Below are positions 23,641 to 36,280 of a stretch of DNA of 64,000 bases, one piece after another. Numbering within the stretch: position 1 is the stretch's first letter; every line of letters starts with the position of its first letter. Position numbers and translations under genes: made by a program. This DNA is from Isoetes taiwanensis (taxonomy: Eukaryota > Streptophyta > Lycopodiopsida > Isoetales > Isoetaceae): assembly GCA_021234155.1 (NCBI GenBank), contig JAJEKV010000032.1, forward strand, positions 12,309,055 to 12,373,054, in the 5' to 3' direction. Under the pieces are notes generated by a model, which worked only from the letters and a program-made list of their open reading frames with translations, made no database searches and was not told the DNA's origin.

Positions 23641-24655
23641 AACCTTGTCTCCGACAAAGATCGACGGATATCTGCCTCGCTTTTAACCTAAAACTTTTGT
23701 ATGCAATCTAACCACGTTTTTAACCACGTGTCCAATCTAATTTTCATGAATTCATGAATCTGCCACATTAACCAACCATTGAATATAACATAAGTGTTTT
23801 TGCTTATGGAAGATACATAAGTTCCTTTGCTTATGGAAGCAAAGTATATCAAAAGTTATCAACACCAATCCTTCCATATATAAGATTACGGCTTTTGGAA
23901 TTATCTATGCATATTGACCGTTTTTTCTAAGGTTTTTTTTCCGGAATACTGTGATTTCTTCGCCTTTGTGCCCGCCTCAGGAGAGGCCGTAGGAGAACAG
24001 ATAGGTTGAAGCCCCTGGCCCTAAAATCATCCGGTGTTTGTAATAGATGTGGCTTTCTACCACGCTCACATCCCATGCCGTTGAACTTACTGAAGAGCGT
24101 ATGAGCAATCGCCTCCTTCTATGGCGCTTTTCTACCTATTAAGTGTTTCTTCTCCTCATCTATGGCGTCGCTTCTAGGCAGTCTTGGTATTTCTCTCATA
24201 AATCCTAGCCAGAATTCATATTTCGCCTCAATGACTGAAAGGAAATAACTGCTCTTGATTTTCCGCCTCTCTCGCCATTATGTCTTATATGCCGAAACAG
24301 ACCCATCGCTCGATTCTCATCCGCTAGGTTTGAATCCAAATCTGGATTTTGCGCTTCCTCAGTTTTCTTGCCCAGCCGCTTTGCTTCATCTGCCTGCTCA
24401 CCTAAGCGGAACAACCATCTATCTCACCTAAGCACAATCGCCATCTACCTACAGAACACTCTCTAGGTATGTTAAAGAAGGAAGTCGTTATGCTCATAAA
24501 TATAGGCAACAATACTATTTTTGTTTTACCCAAGGAGTGGCCTCATGTTTCCAGTCATGAGGCAATCCATTTGTACACTTGTATACTAATATAATAAGTA
24601 TGGTCCTAAGACCAAAATTAAGAGATTTCAGTAGAAGACCGAGTTCAAACATCTC
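23641..24655. other. Unassigned interior sequence before the gypsy element
   Basis: An open frame at 24205-24414 on the minus strand is hydrophilic (…EQADEAKRLGKKTEEAQNPD…) with no recognised family. Two similar 22-bp pieces (TAAGTGTTTTTGCTTATGGAAG, TAAGTTCCTTTGCTTATGGAAG) occur at 23790-23840. Confidence 0.25.
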
Positions 24656-25238
24656 GTTAGGTCCCAGGCCTCCTGCACATGTGACTATCTTGGCGCATAC
24701 GCCGACCGTGCCGCTCAAGGATCCTCGCCAACCACGGTCGACATCCAAGGCTCCGCAGAAGACTAAGCAGCAGGCCACGTAAAGCTCTTGGTCATTGAAT
24801 AAGAGGCGCTGACAAGTGACGGCCCGTCACCGCCTCACAACAAGGCCATGGATTCTAGGCACTCAAGAGGCACCGCCAATATTCCTGCAGAATCGTGCCT
24901 CCTTCCAGGAGCTTCCAAGACCAGACTGTAACAGAGGAAAGTTCATATTGGGCCCAAGGCTATTGTACTATATATAAGGAGTAGAGTTAGCTCATAAGTT
25001 TTAGATGAGTTTTGAGTCTTGTCTCCTTCCGCTTTTTCTCTATTATGCAGAGCTCATGTATTTTCATCATTGATATCAAGGAAGCTATCATCTTTCTCAT
25101 TTGTTCTCGCTTTCTTCTTTTTCTTTCAGCAAACTTCGCTGCGGATATAGTCCTCTCGGACTCTCCTCGTTAGGATCCACGTGGTCCTCACAGAGGGGTC
25201 AGTTTTCCAGAGCCCCGAACCTGCACTCTAAAATAACA
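24656..25238 (+). repeat. 5' LTR of the gypsy element
   Basis: Matches 34828-35403. Shared landmarks: CATCCAAGGCTCCGCAG, AATAAGAGGCGC, TTCATATTGGGCCCAAGG, a TATA box TACTATATATA (24967-24977), AGTTTTAGATGAGTTTTGAG, ATGTATTTTCATCATTGATA and CCTGCACT. The TATA box and following CT-rich stretch are the likely promoter and R/U5. Exact ends are uncertain by a few bases. Confidence 0.8.
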
Positions 25239-25399
25239 TCACGCTACCGCTGCCCTGATGCCCACTTTTCTTCTCGCCGCCATGTCTGGCCCTGCATTTC
25301 ACGCTGTAAGAACTCTTTTCTCGTGACGGCATCTCGCTTGAGCGCCTACTCTAGCTGGCTGGAAACTGCTTCGCGACATGTATGGACTGCTTATGACAT

Positions 25400-27060
25400 A
25401 GAGGTGGAGGCCATCTTCGCTTAGGGCCTGGGCCCATGCCACCCACCCTCGTGCTGTCTGGGCCTCGCCCCAGCTTCCCCGCCCAAGCTGCAAACATTGC
25501 TCACAACCTCAGTCCCCTCATTTATCAGGAGCCTTATCCCGCCCAACTCTTCTCAACTGCATTTTCACACCCCTCGAACATGCCTACATCCATCATTCTT
25601 CGTGCCATACGCCTCTTCCTTCACAACCATCATCTCCTGTGGCACGCGCTATCCACATGTCTCCTTTGCGCCTACCCAGGAATATCCTTTCACGCTTCCA
25701 TCGGGCCTCCTGTTTACAACCCATGTATCTCAAACCAATCATCCGGCTACTTGGGCCTCAACCTAGCCTACCCCTTCATCGTGGTCCGCTGTGCACAATA
25801 CCACATCCACCTCAACCTCAATATCCTCACTATAATTGCCTCGCCCAACCCCAAAGACTTCTACATCTACCTTCGCACTGAACCGACTTATCCCACCTTT
25901 GGCAACACGAAAAGACAAACTGCTAGGACCAAAGTGCTCAAAGTCTATTATGGAAGAATTTGAGGCCTAGCTGTCCCAAATGGTCACGCCGCGAACCTCA
26001 ACTGAAATTCCACATCTTTTTCCACCGCAATTACACCGCAAGTGGTTTCCTCATCAATGCTCTGCGTCCAACAAAGCTATTGAAAACAAGATCGTCCGGG
26101 GCCGCGTGACCGCTTCTCTCTCATTACGGGACCACTTTATGATGATCAATTTCATCTCAAGTAACTCAATGAACTTCTCAATAAGAGCCTACGGAGTCTC
26201 GCCTTGGATTTTGCGGATCGACTTCAAGACTGCTAAGTAAGCTCAAGGGAGTACCCTACATGCAGCTGCATTTTTTGGTCTCGTTTCTCCAAGGACTTCC
26301 TCCTATTCGACTCATGATCAATACTCAAGGCCCAAAACCTTGGAGCAAAGCATTTAATTTTGTCAATCACTCCGCCAATGTTTCTCCCCGAGGCGTGGCT
26401 CTCTCAAGAGCTCCTGCTCATTCCACCTCATTATGGTTCCACAAATACTGTCACCAACACGCTAATCCACAAATAAGTAGCCAACTGTGCCATATTTGGT
26501 AAATATTAAGGCTATTTGGCCAATGAGTGTAACTCACCAATGGCCCACTATTGCAAGCGATGCAATATGTGCATCATAATGGAAGAGTGCACTCGCACTC
26601 ATCCTACACCAAGGTTCAAGAACAAATGGTTTATCAAGTGCAAACCACACTCAGCCACAATCGCGACTATCATGTTTCCACCTCTTCGCTGTGTGCAAAC
26701 TTACGCAGAATCCCATCAGCCACAGGACCAACCACGGGATCCAACCAACGTCTCTCCTTTTGATCCTTCTAAAGCCTGTTATCACCGCCAAGAATGGGGT
26801 CATACCATCACCAAGGTCTCAACTCCATGTCTAGGTCCAGCTTCCCGGGCACAAATCAGACATCGGGTCCAACACGGCTTACCAACCCGCTTTCACTGGC
26901 AACAAGGCCCGCGACCAGTTCTGTTAGCCCCAAGACGCCTCAAAGAATCACGCTTATCAACCAGCTCCAGCAAATCAACCTCAGCTGGATCAACAAGCCC
27001 AAGAGGAAATTTCTTGCACCCTAATCCTCCCAGACAAAATTGCCAAATTGGGTTGGTCTA
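25400..27060 (+). pseudogene. Gypsy gag remnant
   Basis: Structural protein region between LTR and protease. The clearest piece is a degenerate zinc knuckle near 26771-26815 (KACYHRQEWGHTITKV), where the family has CxxCxxxGHxxxxC, so two cysteines are lost. Upstream (25930-26240) a segment with frame changes has the hydrophobic pattern of a capsid region. Assignment rests mainly on position. Confidence 0.5.
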
Positions 27061-27352
27061 GTTTCACGCCTGCATCAAGGCATCACGCCCCTTGACTATT
27101 ATTCGTATGACACGAACCCGCTTTTGCAGCTTGACACCATTCCTCATGAGGACGAAAAAAAGGTTCACTCTAATTCCCGACTTGGAAAGTGCCCATGCCA
27201 AATGTCATGCCCAAAGTTCGCCAAAGCATTTTGAATCTCATGCAGTCAGTCAAGGCCGACATTGGCCAAATGTTCATGCCACCACCAGAGCTCAACAGTA
27301 TGCAAGATACACCTTCAACATCAACCTCCACGCCTCGTGACATATCCCAATA

Positions 27353-27988
27353 TTGCGTACCGAGGTTGACTTATCAGAAGTTACCGCCTCCCCGCCACGC
27401 ACTCCCGCACTGGAACCAAGCAAGCAGATCCTTTTCTCATGTACCTCGAATCCTGAAGAGGAGCTCGCCAAGATCAAAATTCCTTTTAAGCTTGGCAACC
27501 ATTTTAAACTCCGTCTCGCTCAAGGACCGCCACTAATTCTTAAACTGCTTTTAGTTAGCGGTGGCTACTCCCCTTACACCCACTACCCATGCCACTTGGA
27601 AATCAAAGAAGTCAACCATGTTCAAACCGATGGAGGTAGTGCGCTCAATCCTATCACGGATAAACTCGCAAAACAAATGGCATCACACAACCTCTTCGTG
27701 TCTCTATATGACATCAAATTGGCTAATGGCCATCACGACCTCAAGGCGTCACACCTATTCTTCACATCAACATTGGTGATCTCCGGGCTTCCCATGGAAT
27801 TTGAGTTTGGAAACAAGCGAAGATCCGTGACTATGAAATGCTGGTGGAAGACCTTTCTCCGCTGTGCAAAGAGTATCCACATCGGGCCACCACCGCTTAG
27901 TCACCGATGGTCATCTCTCAATGCCACCATGGACTTGCAAACAAAGGGTGATCATTTCATGGACAATGCTAACCCTCCTCTCGTATAA
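27353..27988 (+). pseudogene. Gypsy protease remnant
   Basis: An open stretch on the + strand. At 27629-27682 it reads DGGSALNPITDKLAKQMA, equivalent to the aspartic protease active-site block of plant gypsy elements (D-G/T-G-S/A-x-x-N-x-I). It lies correctly between gag and RT. The stretch is open for about 210 codons, the longest such run in the element. Confidence 0.6.
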
Positions 27989-28299
27989 TCGATTCTCAAG
28001 AAGCTCAATATTACCAAGTCTGTGCCCACCTCGCCTCACATCCTACCCCGAATATGCCTTCATCCTTGGGAGAAATGACTCTTGGATCGTGACCAGCCGC
28101 GGGCTGCCCCTTGCTTGGACCCCTCACCGGCTCCTGCAATCGAATCCAACCGGCTATGATCACTTTTCAGATGTCGACACTCCCGCCACTCGCTGATGTA
28201 CACGCCCGTCATGAAGCAACCAATCGCTAGATGAAACCGAAAGCAACCTCTTTTCACCACGAAAAGTTACGATCCTAAGAGTGTTCCAACCTCCCGCAG

Positions 28300-29180
28300 C
28301 CATTACTGTCTGTGATACCAAGTCATACCCCATATTCAGACTCCCAAGGGAGATTGTGGACGCTGGCAACAATCAACCTCGTCTCAAGATTGTCGTTAAA
28401 CCTTCCCATTCCTTATCGTATCAGGCCGCTACTGCTCAAAAAATTCAAAACACATTTTCACCGGAGTTACAAAGATCTTCAGAATCAACAAAAGCTTGGG
28501 GAACTTACCATTCCTACCAAATCTGATGCTTAACGCATCAAAGGTAGCAAATCTAGCGTGACGTACCAACCCTAATTACCGTGATCGCGTCAAGGCGGAA
28601 ATTGACAAACCTCGTCAGCAGTTTGATCTATGAGGTCAACATTCGGCGGTGAGCCCCATCGTCATTGCCCTTAAGCACAATGGTAAGATCCGCTACCGTG
28701 GACCATCTGAAACTCAATCGTGCCACGAGGATCATTTTCTCCACTTCCTCTGCTGCACTAAGTTCGAAGAAGTATCGGACATGAGATGTACCTTTATGGA
28801 TGGTTTTTCTGCCACAATCGATCTCCATCAGAATCCTCGATCAACCTTAAGACCACTTTTACCACCCCCGCGGGGCACTTTTGCCTACAAGGTGGTTCCT
28901 TTTGGATTATCCAACTCTCCTTCAACATTTCCCCAACGATCATGCTCTCGCGCTTTTCATGCGATTTCATGAAGGAAAATCCTCTTGCAAATTTTCAAGA
29001 TGACTTCTCTCGCTTACGCTCCATGGCTGACCATTTGATAAATTGGAACTCGCCTTCCGTAAATGTGATGAGTCCTAAGATTAGTCTCAATCCCTAGAAA
29101 TGCACCAAGGCCACTTCCGTGTCTGCTAGGCCATGTTGTCAAGAAAGGTGAATCACCACCGATCCCGCTTAAAATCGCTT
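28300..29180 (+). pseudogene. Gypsy reverse transcriptase remnant
   Basis: Frames alternate, but the order is clear: SPIVIALKHNGKIR (28653-28694), CTFMDGFS (28789-28812), GTFAYKVVPFGLSNSPSTF (28876-28932), then FQDDF (28996-29010), the F/Y-x-DD catalytic motif, and SMADHLINW (29020-29046). The block is followed by a KxSLNP-type thumb start and RNase H. These motifs are those of Ty3/gypsy and differ from the LINE RTs elsewhere in the window. Confidence 0.8.
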
Positions 29181-29860
29181 GTGTGCTCAAGGCTCAAGCA
29201 CCACCAATATCAAAGAAACACGCATTTTTCCCCGGAAAGGTCAATTATTACTCCACCTTCATACTGGACCTGCGCCATTGCGCATCCCATTCATAAACTC
29301 ACTTGGTGACGAATCCACTGGCTTGGAATTCCTGTGCGCGGAAGCCGCTTCCAACAGCTTGAAGCTTTTGCCACTGTGCACCGTTCTGTTCCTCCCTCAA
29401 TGGGACAAGCCCTTCTTTCAATGCCATGTCGATGTCTCGGCCATATTGAGCTGTTCTTTCTCAAGAATATGATGCGCATTAACGATAAACCAAATCGCTA
29501 CGCCAAATTAAAACTCAATTCCGCCGAGTTTAACTATTCGCCACGAGCGTAGTTTTGGGTCCTATTTTCTCAGGTCCAACGCCTGGCCATTACCTTTGGG
29601 CAACAAATCAAGTTCTTTGTGGACCACCAAGCACCTCTATTTGATCATCAAGTCCACGCCCACGGTCATGATTGCTCGTTGGGTCCTTTCTTCTCCCAAG
29701 AATTTGCCTTTTGAAATCGCTCATAAGGCTGGCAACTTATGTTGTTCCGATTATCTTCTTCACGATCCATTACCTGATGATCCCGCAATGTGGGTCCTGC
29801 GACGCCTTCCCCGATGCTCAACTTTTTTAGTCACGGCAACAATTCACATTGGTTCCACAT
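29180..29860 (+). pseudogene. Gypsy RNase H remnant
   Basis: Segments in order: NIKETRIF (29207-29230), QWDKPFFQCHVDVSA (29399-29443), LKLNSAEFNYSPRA-like near 29508-29550, QQIKFFVDHQAPLF (29602-29643) and a HPLPDDPAMWV end near 29764-29797. They correspond to the connection, the D-containing first RNase H strand, and the FxxxTDHxxL block (here FVDHQAPL). Confidence 0.7.
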
Positions 29861-31100
29861 GATTTTCAGCAAGACTCTCCTCACAGTGTGCTCTTCCACC
29901 GTAATAGACGCCTTCCCGCCAAGCGACAATCCTCTTCTGTCGCCATCAATTTTCTCCGAGAGGTCCAGGACTACACCATGGTTGCCGGACATCTCTACAA
30001 AAGGGTAAGGACACCATCCCTCGACGTCGCGGTTCTACCCTCATGAAGTTCCGCATACTGTTCGAGAAGCTCATCAAGGGCTCCTGCGGGTGGCTTTGGC
30101 TTTCATGGTGACACCACGGCACGAAAATCCTTCTCGCCGGTATTATTGGCCCACGCCTCAAAGATGCTCACGCCCCACGCCTGCGACGTGACGCCATGGG
30201 TGGACGCCCCCACGCCCGCGGCCGCCCTTGATCACGGCCGCCAGCCTACCCTTCAAAGAATGGGAAATGGACTTTGGGGACCTATAGATCCTCCCCGCGA
30301 GGCACACCTCGTGTCTGGACATATTCCGGTGTTCACCCATCACGCCACCAAATGGGCGTGAAGCTTGTGCACTTCAGCATAACATCGCTAAGCAGCATGC
30401 CTAGAGTCCTCTATCAACAACCAACACAACATCTGCCGTCTTCTACCTGAGTCGGTCAAGGACTGGTGTTCATTTCATCAATCACTATCAAAGAGCTGGA
30501 CGGATTATCTCCGGATACATCATCACAAGAGCACACCTTACTATCCAAGGCAATGGGTTGGGCGTAAAGCACCAACAAAACTCCGGGTCACCATTCTCAA
30601 GAAAATTTAGGATGCCTCCGCATGCATTAAGGCATAAAACTTCCCATCGTTTTGGGCCTACAATACTTGTTTCAAGATTGCTACTGCCCACACTCTTTTA
30701 AATTGGTTTCATGGTCAGGAAGCTCTCATGCCCTTTGAATACATCCTTCCAACACTGCTTTCAACTGCTATCGCTTCATAATCCACTACCGGCCTCAAAG
30801 AACGTCTATCAATTAGAATGGGGCTTGATGAACTTCAAGGGATGCTTATTCTCGTGTTTCTGGTGGACAATATTGCAAAAATCTTTATATGATAAACGCT
30901 TTAAGACAAAAAAATATCTAAAGAAGGAGATTTGTCTTTCTCTTTATGATTCCGTGTACAAAATTTTCCGGTAAACTAAGTTTCGCTATTTGGCCTCTTT
31001 ATCAAATTGTTCAAGTGGCGACCAAGCGCTTTTCCAACTAGCTGAATTAGATGGCACTCCATTACCCACATTGGTTAATGGTTTCGCCTCAAAGCATTTC
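29860..31100 (+). pseudogene. Gypsy integrase remnant
   Basis: Pieces seen: DYTMVAGHLYKRVR (29971-30012), VREAHQG (30060-30081, HHCC-region), WEMDF-like text near 30270, HHKSTPYYP (30512-30540), FWAYNTCFKIATAHT (30651-30695), GQEALMPFEYILP (30714-30752) and YDKRFKTKKYLKK (30889-30927). A final LDGTPLPTLVNGF…KHF block lies near 31047-31100. This order is the integrase core and C-terminal domain of plant gypsy elements. The frame is broken repeatedly. Confidence 0.75.
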
Positions 31101-34100
31101 ATCACACAGTAGTGAACATCCACACACGTAGACAACTAAGAATCAAACACCACAAGAAAGTGACTAGAAAGGCGGGTAGGATTATATTATAGTGGAGATT
31201 TTTTTTTGTTAGGAAATGTGGGCACACCCAGCTTATTTCGGGGCTTATGGGCACCGCCTCATATACAAAACTGCCTGTGAGCCCTATCTACTAAGTCCTA
31301 TAAAACCTCTACTCCGGGTTCGAGTGCAGGTGATGGAGGAGATGGTAGAGGTTCGCCCGGATCCCGTCAAGGTGCGAATCACTCATCCCGCTGGTCTTCG
31401 GTCGGATGTTCAGCCATCCCTAAGACACCGTACCGTCTATGCTAATGCTACCGCCAGGCGCAGATCCATAATTCATCTTAAGTGATCCATTCCTGATACG
31501 CTAGTGGGCATGGTGCACCTTCGCTCAAGCCAGCCAGCAGCCTATACCGAAAGCGCCATCGATGCCTTTGTTTCTCTCGTCTGGCCTTATATAGCTAATC
31601 GAGGAACTGTCGACGCGGACCAATCACACACAAATCGCCAACGTGTTTGCAATGCAAGGTCAAGCTTCTAAAATGAGGAATCTGTTCTCCCGCCAAGACA
31701 TTCTAGCCATGGTACCTTTCCGACATATCCCTTTTTAATGATATCCCACTGAAAGTTGCCGCATTGAATGCCATTCCTTCTTTCCACGCCTGGTCAATAT
31801 TAATGGATGTCCTTTGCCATCCGTCACATCCGATCTTTCTTTCACGCCTCATCCTCACCGCTCATTGCTTCTCCCTTACGCTTTTGGGACTTAGCCAAAT
31901 TCTTTTGCCTCTCAATCCCCTTCTTCGTGATCTTTTGACACTGGCATCATCAACGGTTCTTTTTCTCGCACTCTTCATACCTCTTCGCTCCAGCCAGCGC
32001 CCTAAACAACCTTTCGCTCCTCTGCGCCTTAGTCCGTGGTCGACTTTCGCCTTCCGCCTTTGGCATCTCTCTCTGCTCCGCACATCATTCCCATGGCTGC
32101 CCCAAGATTTTCTACACTTCAAGCCACCGCCTCCCAAGGATCCGGCCCTTTTTGCATCTCAGATCTTTTTGATCGCCACTGCGTGAAGCCCTTGTTGGTC
32201 TAATAAAGAAGTCAACGACACCAGCCTTTGACCCTCTCAAATGGAACCCCGCCCTAATCCCGACTCAGTTGCAAGTAGCTCATCGCCAATATTGCCAATA
32301 GCCCGCATAGTTACACCAATCGCGGGTCGGCGGCACCACTATTTCATTGACTCAACATTTGATTTCTGAGGTATTTCCACATTCCCTTGCATACCCTTTT
32401 CAGGTATCATGGTCTCGCTATACAGATATTGATGTCACAAGAGTTTGGTGCACCTCGCTTATCATGCCAATGTCCATCGTCGACTAATATCGCATAAGCC
32501 TCACGAGACCTTTGTTAAATTTCCTCGTATGAAATTTTGGGTATTCTATCAAGAACACCCATATCAATAAGCCTTTCTATAACCTGGTCCTCATCGCTAC
32601 ACACCCAAATACCACATAGATTGGCCCCAAATGATGTTCTATCGTCTCTCCAAGAAATGGACCGCCCGGGTACCACTTCCATTTCTCGAGTTTCTGGAGG
32701 GCACTTTCAAGCCCTCATCCGTCATTACTTCCTCCCACACCACCACATTCTCATAATCTCCCCTTCCAATCAATCACCAAGTTGGCACATCACGCCCATC
32801 TTCCCCTGGTCATGCACCACAAATACACTCATGTCACCTGCCTCTTCCTCCGCCACACCACCACTCTTCACACCATTTTTCCTGCACTCCCAAACCAGTG
32901 CAATGTACCAGCTTCCACCACCACAACACCCCTCGCTTGTTGTATCAAGATCGCCAGGATGCTCAAGCCGCTGCTCTTGGGTTACAAGAATCCCAAGACG
33001 CCTTATGAGCGTGGTTCAACCGCACTCGAGGCCTCCGATGCGTACAAGACCTTCAAGCCGCAAATCGCCCAAGTTGCAACTTTGGAGGCAAAACTTCAAG
33101 ACAAGCATGAAGCTCTTGCTGTGCTCATGCGCATCTCAAAAGTACACAAGCTCAAGTCGCCAACTCGCAGATCAGCGTGCTCACCAAATAGAAATTCAGA
33201 CTTATTGAGCACAACAAGTCCAAAGCCGCCTCCCGGAAAGTACCAAGGATGAAGATATTGCTAAACTCAATGCCTTGTACCTCAACCCGTGATTAGAAGA
33301 TTCTTCAGGTCAATCCTTCTCAAAAACGGTCCGCGACCGCTCACCGCCACTCGCCAAAAGCGATAATCGGATCTTGATCTCAACAAATTACAGCGAAGCT
33401 ATCTGGCCCATTGATGAGGCTCAAGCAAAACTTGACGCCGGGGATCGCACTCCTTCAGCGTAATGCCGCCTGACTTCCCGCCGCCTCCGCTATCATGATT
33501 ATGGTTGCTCGACGCCACCTCTTCCTTTCAAAGTGGCATCGCCACCGATGGCCCCTGGTGGATATCCCAGAATCGAAAGGCCGATTTTTCCTGACGGCCA
33601 GACCTTCCATTGAAGTACAAAGGGTCAGGGCCGTGTCTTTGTTGTCTTTTGATCTCATACACCGGCCGATCCGCATTTCTCACCTTCGTAGTGGTTCAGC
33701 CCATGGCTTACATCTTCTTATGATTTCTACCGGTGATACATTGTGAAAAACTTTGGAAATGGGCCACGCCAAATTTTCGTGGTGACCCCATCAGGCAATG
33801 GGTGCTTCAGATATCAATCCATATCTTGCGATCCGCCGCACTCCAAACTCTTCATCGAGTACATGCCCTAGCTTGCTAATCATTTATCTCTCCTGGGTAT
33901 GAAGTTACTGCAACAAATTAGGAAGTATCTAGGACATCCCAAGATCTTCCCTATGCAATAAATTTATATGCAAAGACTACCGGCCATAACTGCCATAAGC
34001 TCATGGATAGCAAGATCTGGCCCCTACTTGGATGGGATAGCTCACAACCTCTCGCCTCTCCTTCTTTGGGATCAACAAGCAGTGCTCGCCTTGATCCGGG

Positions 34101-34827
34101 TGATCTTGTCACCGGGCTCAGGAGACCGCCAAGAACTCCACGCCCTACCTGCATGGTTCCTTCTCCCTATGCTTCCCGGGTGTACCTCCACGCCCCAAAG
34201 TTCCCGACTGATTACGCCTTTAATCTCAAGGTCATGGATGGCTCGCGCAGCCGACAATTAATTCCTCAGACCCCGACTCTGACCTCCTATGGATCCACGC
34301 TTTGTCAGCCACATTAAAGAAGGTGCCACTCGACAACACCACCATTTGGATCTACATTGCTAATGAGCGTGGTTGGCGTCACCGCGATGCGCCTTCATGG
34401 TCTCGTAACACCTTCTTTGCAAAGATGCCCTCACCCGATCCTTCCGTCCATCTTCAAGGTGATTTTGCGCTGCTCCTCAAATGCATTTTGCTAAGCTCCT
34501 TAAATCGTAGCGCCCCATTTTCAATCGTGAACTAAATGCCAGCCACAAGGTTTCTGCCTCGTGAATTGCCTCTCATGGAATGTCAAGACATTTCTTCCGC
34601 CACGCCCACGCCGCACTTGAAGACATGGCACGCTCGCTTGCTGATGCCGATCCCGCCCTTGGCCGTAACACACCTCAAGCTCTCAAGTAATCACGCCAAG
34701 ATCCTCATCACCAAGACCAATGGTGCCCGACCTCACCCCCGTGAGGATCACTTTCGACCGATGGCTTCCGCCCCTCTCTCGAAATCGCTTCCCTTTCTTC
34801 ACCCGAAAGTGGTCGCTTGGTGGGGGA
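31101..34827 (+). pseudogene. Unidentified region between integrase and 3' LTR
   Basis: Long + strand open stretches at 31764-32186, 32537-33208 and 32782-33252 have the same strand bias and C-rich composition as the rest of the element. At about 33038-33135 one frame has a heptad-like segment (AYKTFKPQIAQVATLEAKL followed by QDKHEALAVLM), suggesting a coiled coil. No envelope, RNase H duplicate or transduplicated host domain is recognised. It probably represents an extra element-encoded ORF, now broken. The last bases before the LTR (TTGGTGGGGGA, 34818-34827) look like a polypurine tract. Confidence 0.45.
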
Positions 34828-35403
34828 GTTAGTCCCGTGCCTCCTGCATGGGTGACTATTCATGCATACGCCACTGTGTCAAGCTCAAGGATCCTCAACA
34901 ACTACTTCCGTCGAGCATCCAAGGCTCCGCAGTAAGACTAAGCAAGAAATATCAGCAACAAGCCTTGGTCACAATAAGAGGCGCCATTGTATAAGTGATT
35001 TGCCCGCCACCGCCTCACACACATGAAGGTGATTCTAGCACTTCAAGAGGCAATCAACATTCCTCAGAAATCGTGCCTCCTTCCGTGAGCTCTGCACTTA
35101 GATCACTGTAGTGTTCATATTGGGCCCAAGGCCATTGTACTATATATATGAGTAGCTATTCACAAGTTTTAGATGAGTTTTGAGTCTTGTCTCCTCTGCT
35201 TCTATTATGTAGAGCCTATGTATTTTCATCATTGATATCACAGTTTACCATCTTTTCTTCTCATTTGTTCGCTTTCTTTCTTTTCTTCTCTCTTTTCAAA
35301 GAAATCCTTCATGCGGACATAGTCCCCTGACTCTCCCCGTTAGATCCACGGGTCTGCTGTAGGGCCGCCTTTCCAGAGTTCCCAACCTGCACTTAAAACA
35401 CAT
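34828..35403 (+). repeat. 3' LTR of the gypsy element
   Basis: Matches the 5' LTR, including CATCCAAGGCTCCGCAG, TTCATATTGGGCCCAAGG, the TATA box TACTATATATA (35139-35149) and ATGTATTTTCATCATTGATATCA. It is preceded by a purine-rich GGTGGGGGA tract. Confidence 0.8.
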
Positions 35404-35849
35404 TCGCTATAGAACTCGATGTAGAGTCCAAAAAATCCTACTCAGAGGGTACTTGATTGGAGATCCGTGACATGATAAAATGTCATGCCATCTCAAGCAC
35501 GCCTTGCAGTGAGATCCGGGGATGTCTCTTTGCCAAACATCCCTATTAACATATCCAAAATCTGCAGATAATTTGTGAAATCAAGCAACAACATAACATG
35601 AGCTTGCCTTTTTGTTGCCATTTGTGGAATAAATTCTCAAAATATGGTTTGAGGTTGTTGAACCCACATTCCTTGTTTTTCAAAGACCCATTTAATAGCT
35701 TTGTATGTACCATCTCCTTCTCAATTGCTTAAAAGTATTTTCCTTGTCAGCTTGGACAGCCAGAAAATTTCATCTTCTACACCGCCACACCCATCATTCT
35801 CTCTCCACTCTCGTAGACATTTAGCCCTTCATTTCTCCCGTAAGCATCA

Positions 35850-36206
35850 TCAAATACAGCTCGGGACTAATTCTCTAAGTCTAGAAGGAATGAATTGATG
35901 ATTTTTCAGATTAGCAATACCTCTAAACTCATGGATTGATCCTCTTTCTTGTTTCTCCAGAATCCTCCTTTGCTCTTCATTGATTTGATCCAAGATTGGA
36001 CCAACCAGTTGAGATTGCATCAGAACCTGCGACATTGTTTGTGTTCTGGTCCTTCGGCTCCCTTCCGCCATAGTCGGGATCAGCCAATCTCCACATGCAA
36101 AGTACCCAAAGTAACCGAAGTCTTGGTTCTTTACAATTTTCCCATTCAAAAAGTTTAGCAAGGCAATGATCTGTTTTTTTGTGTGATCTGACGAATCTTG
36201 TAGCAA
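35850..36206 (-). pseudogene. Open frame resembling a retroelement gag N-terminus
   Basis: This 118-codon minus-strand frame contains MAEGSRRTRTQTMSQ, then an ILDQINEEQRRILEKQERGS segment that reads as a short helix or coiled coil. It is followed by IHEFRGIANLKNHQFIPSRL. A basic start, Q-rich helix and short linker are common at the beginning of gypsy gag proteins. The expected capsid continuation toward 35.4 kb is not recognisable. It lies just outside the 3' LTR of the nested gypsy element and runs in the opposite direction, so it belongs to something else. Confidence 0.25.
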
Positions 36207-36280
36207 CTTGAATGCAACTTGAATGCAACATTATTTGAGAGCAACTGCCACCCACCAAGATAACCATATTTACCTGAACC

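Larger units (their letters stand above)
24656..35403 (+). mobile_element. Decayed Ty3/gypsy LTR retrotransposon, nested in the MULE-type element
   Basis: Two direct repeats of about 575-583 bp (24656-25238 and 34828-35403) flank gag, protease, RT, RNase H and integrase in the Ty3/gypsy order. All are on the + strand and all are broken by frameshifts and stops. The gap between integrase (ends about 31.1 kb) and the 3' LTR is 3.7 kb, which is long for a simple chromovirus. It suggests an additional 3' reading frame, as in Athila-like plant elements. Strong LTR divergence implies an old insertion. Confidence 0.8.
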
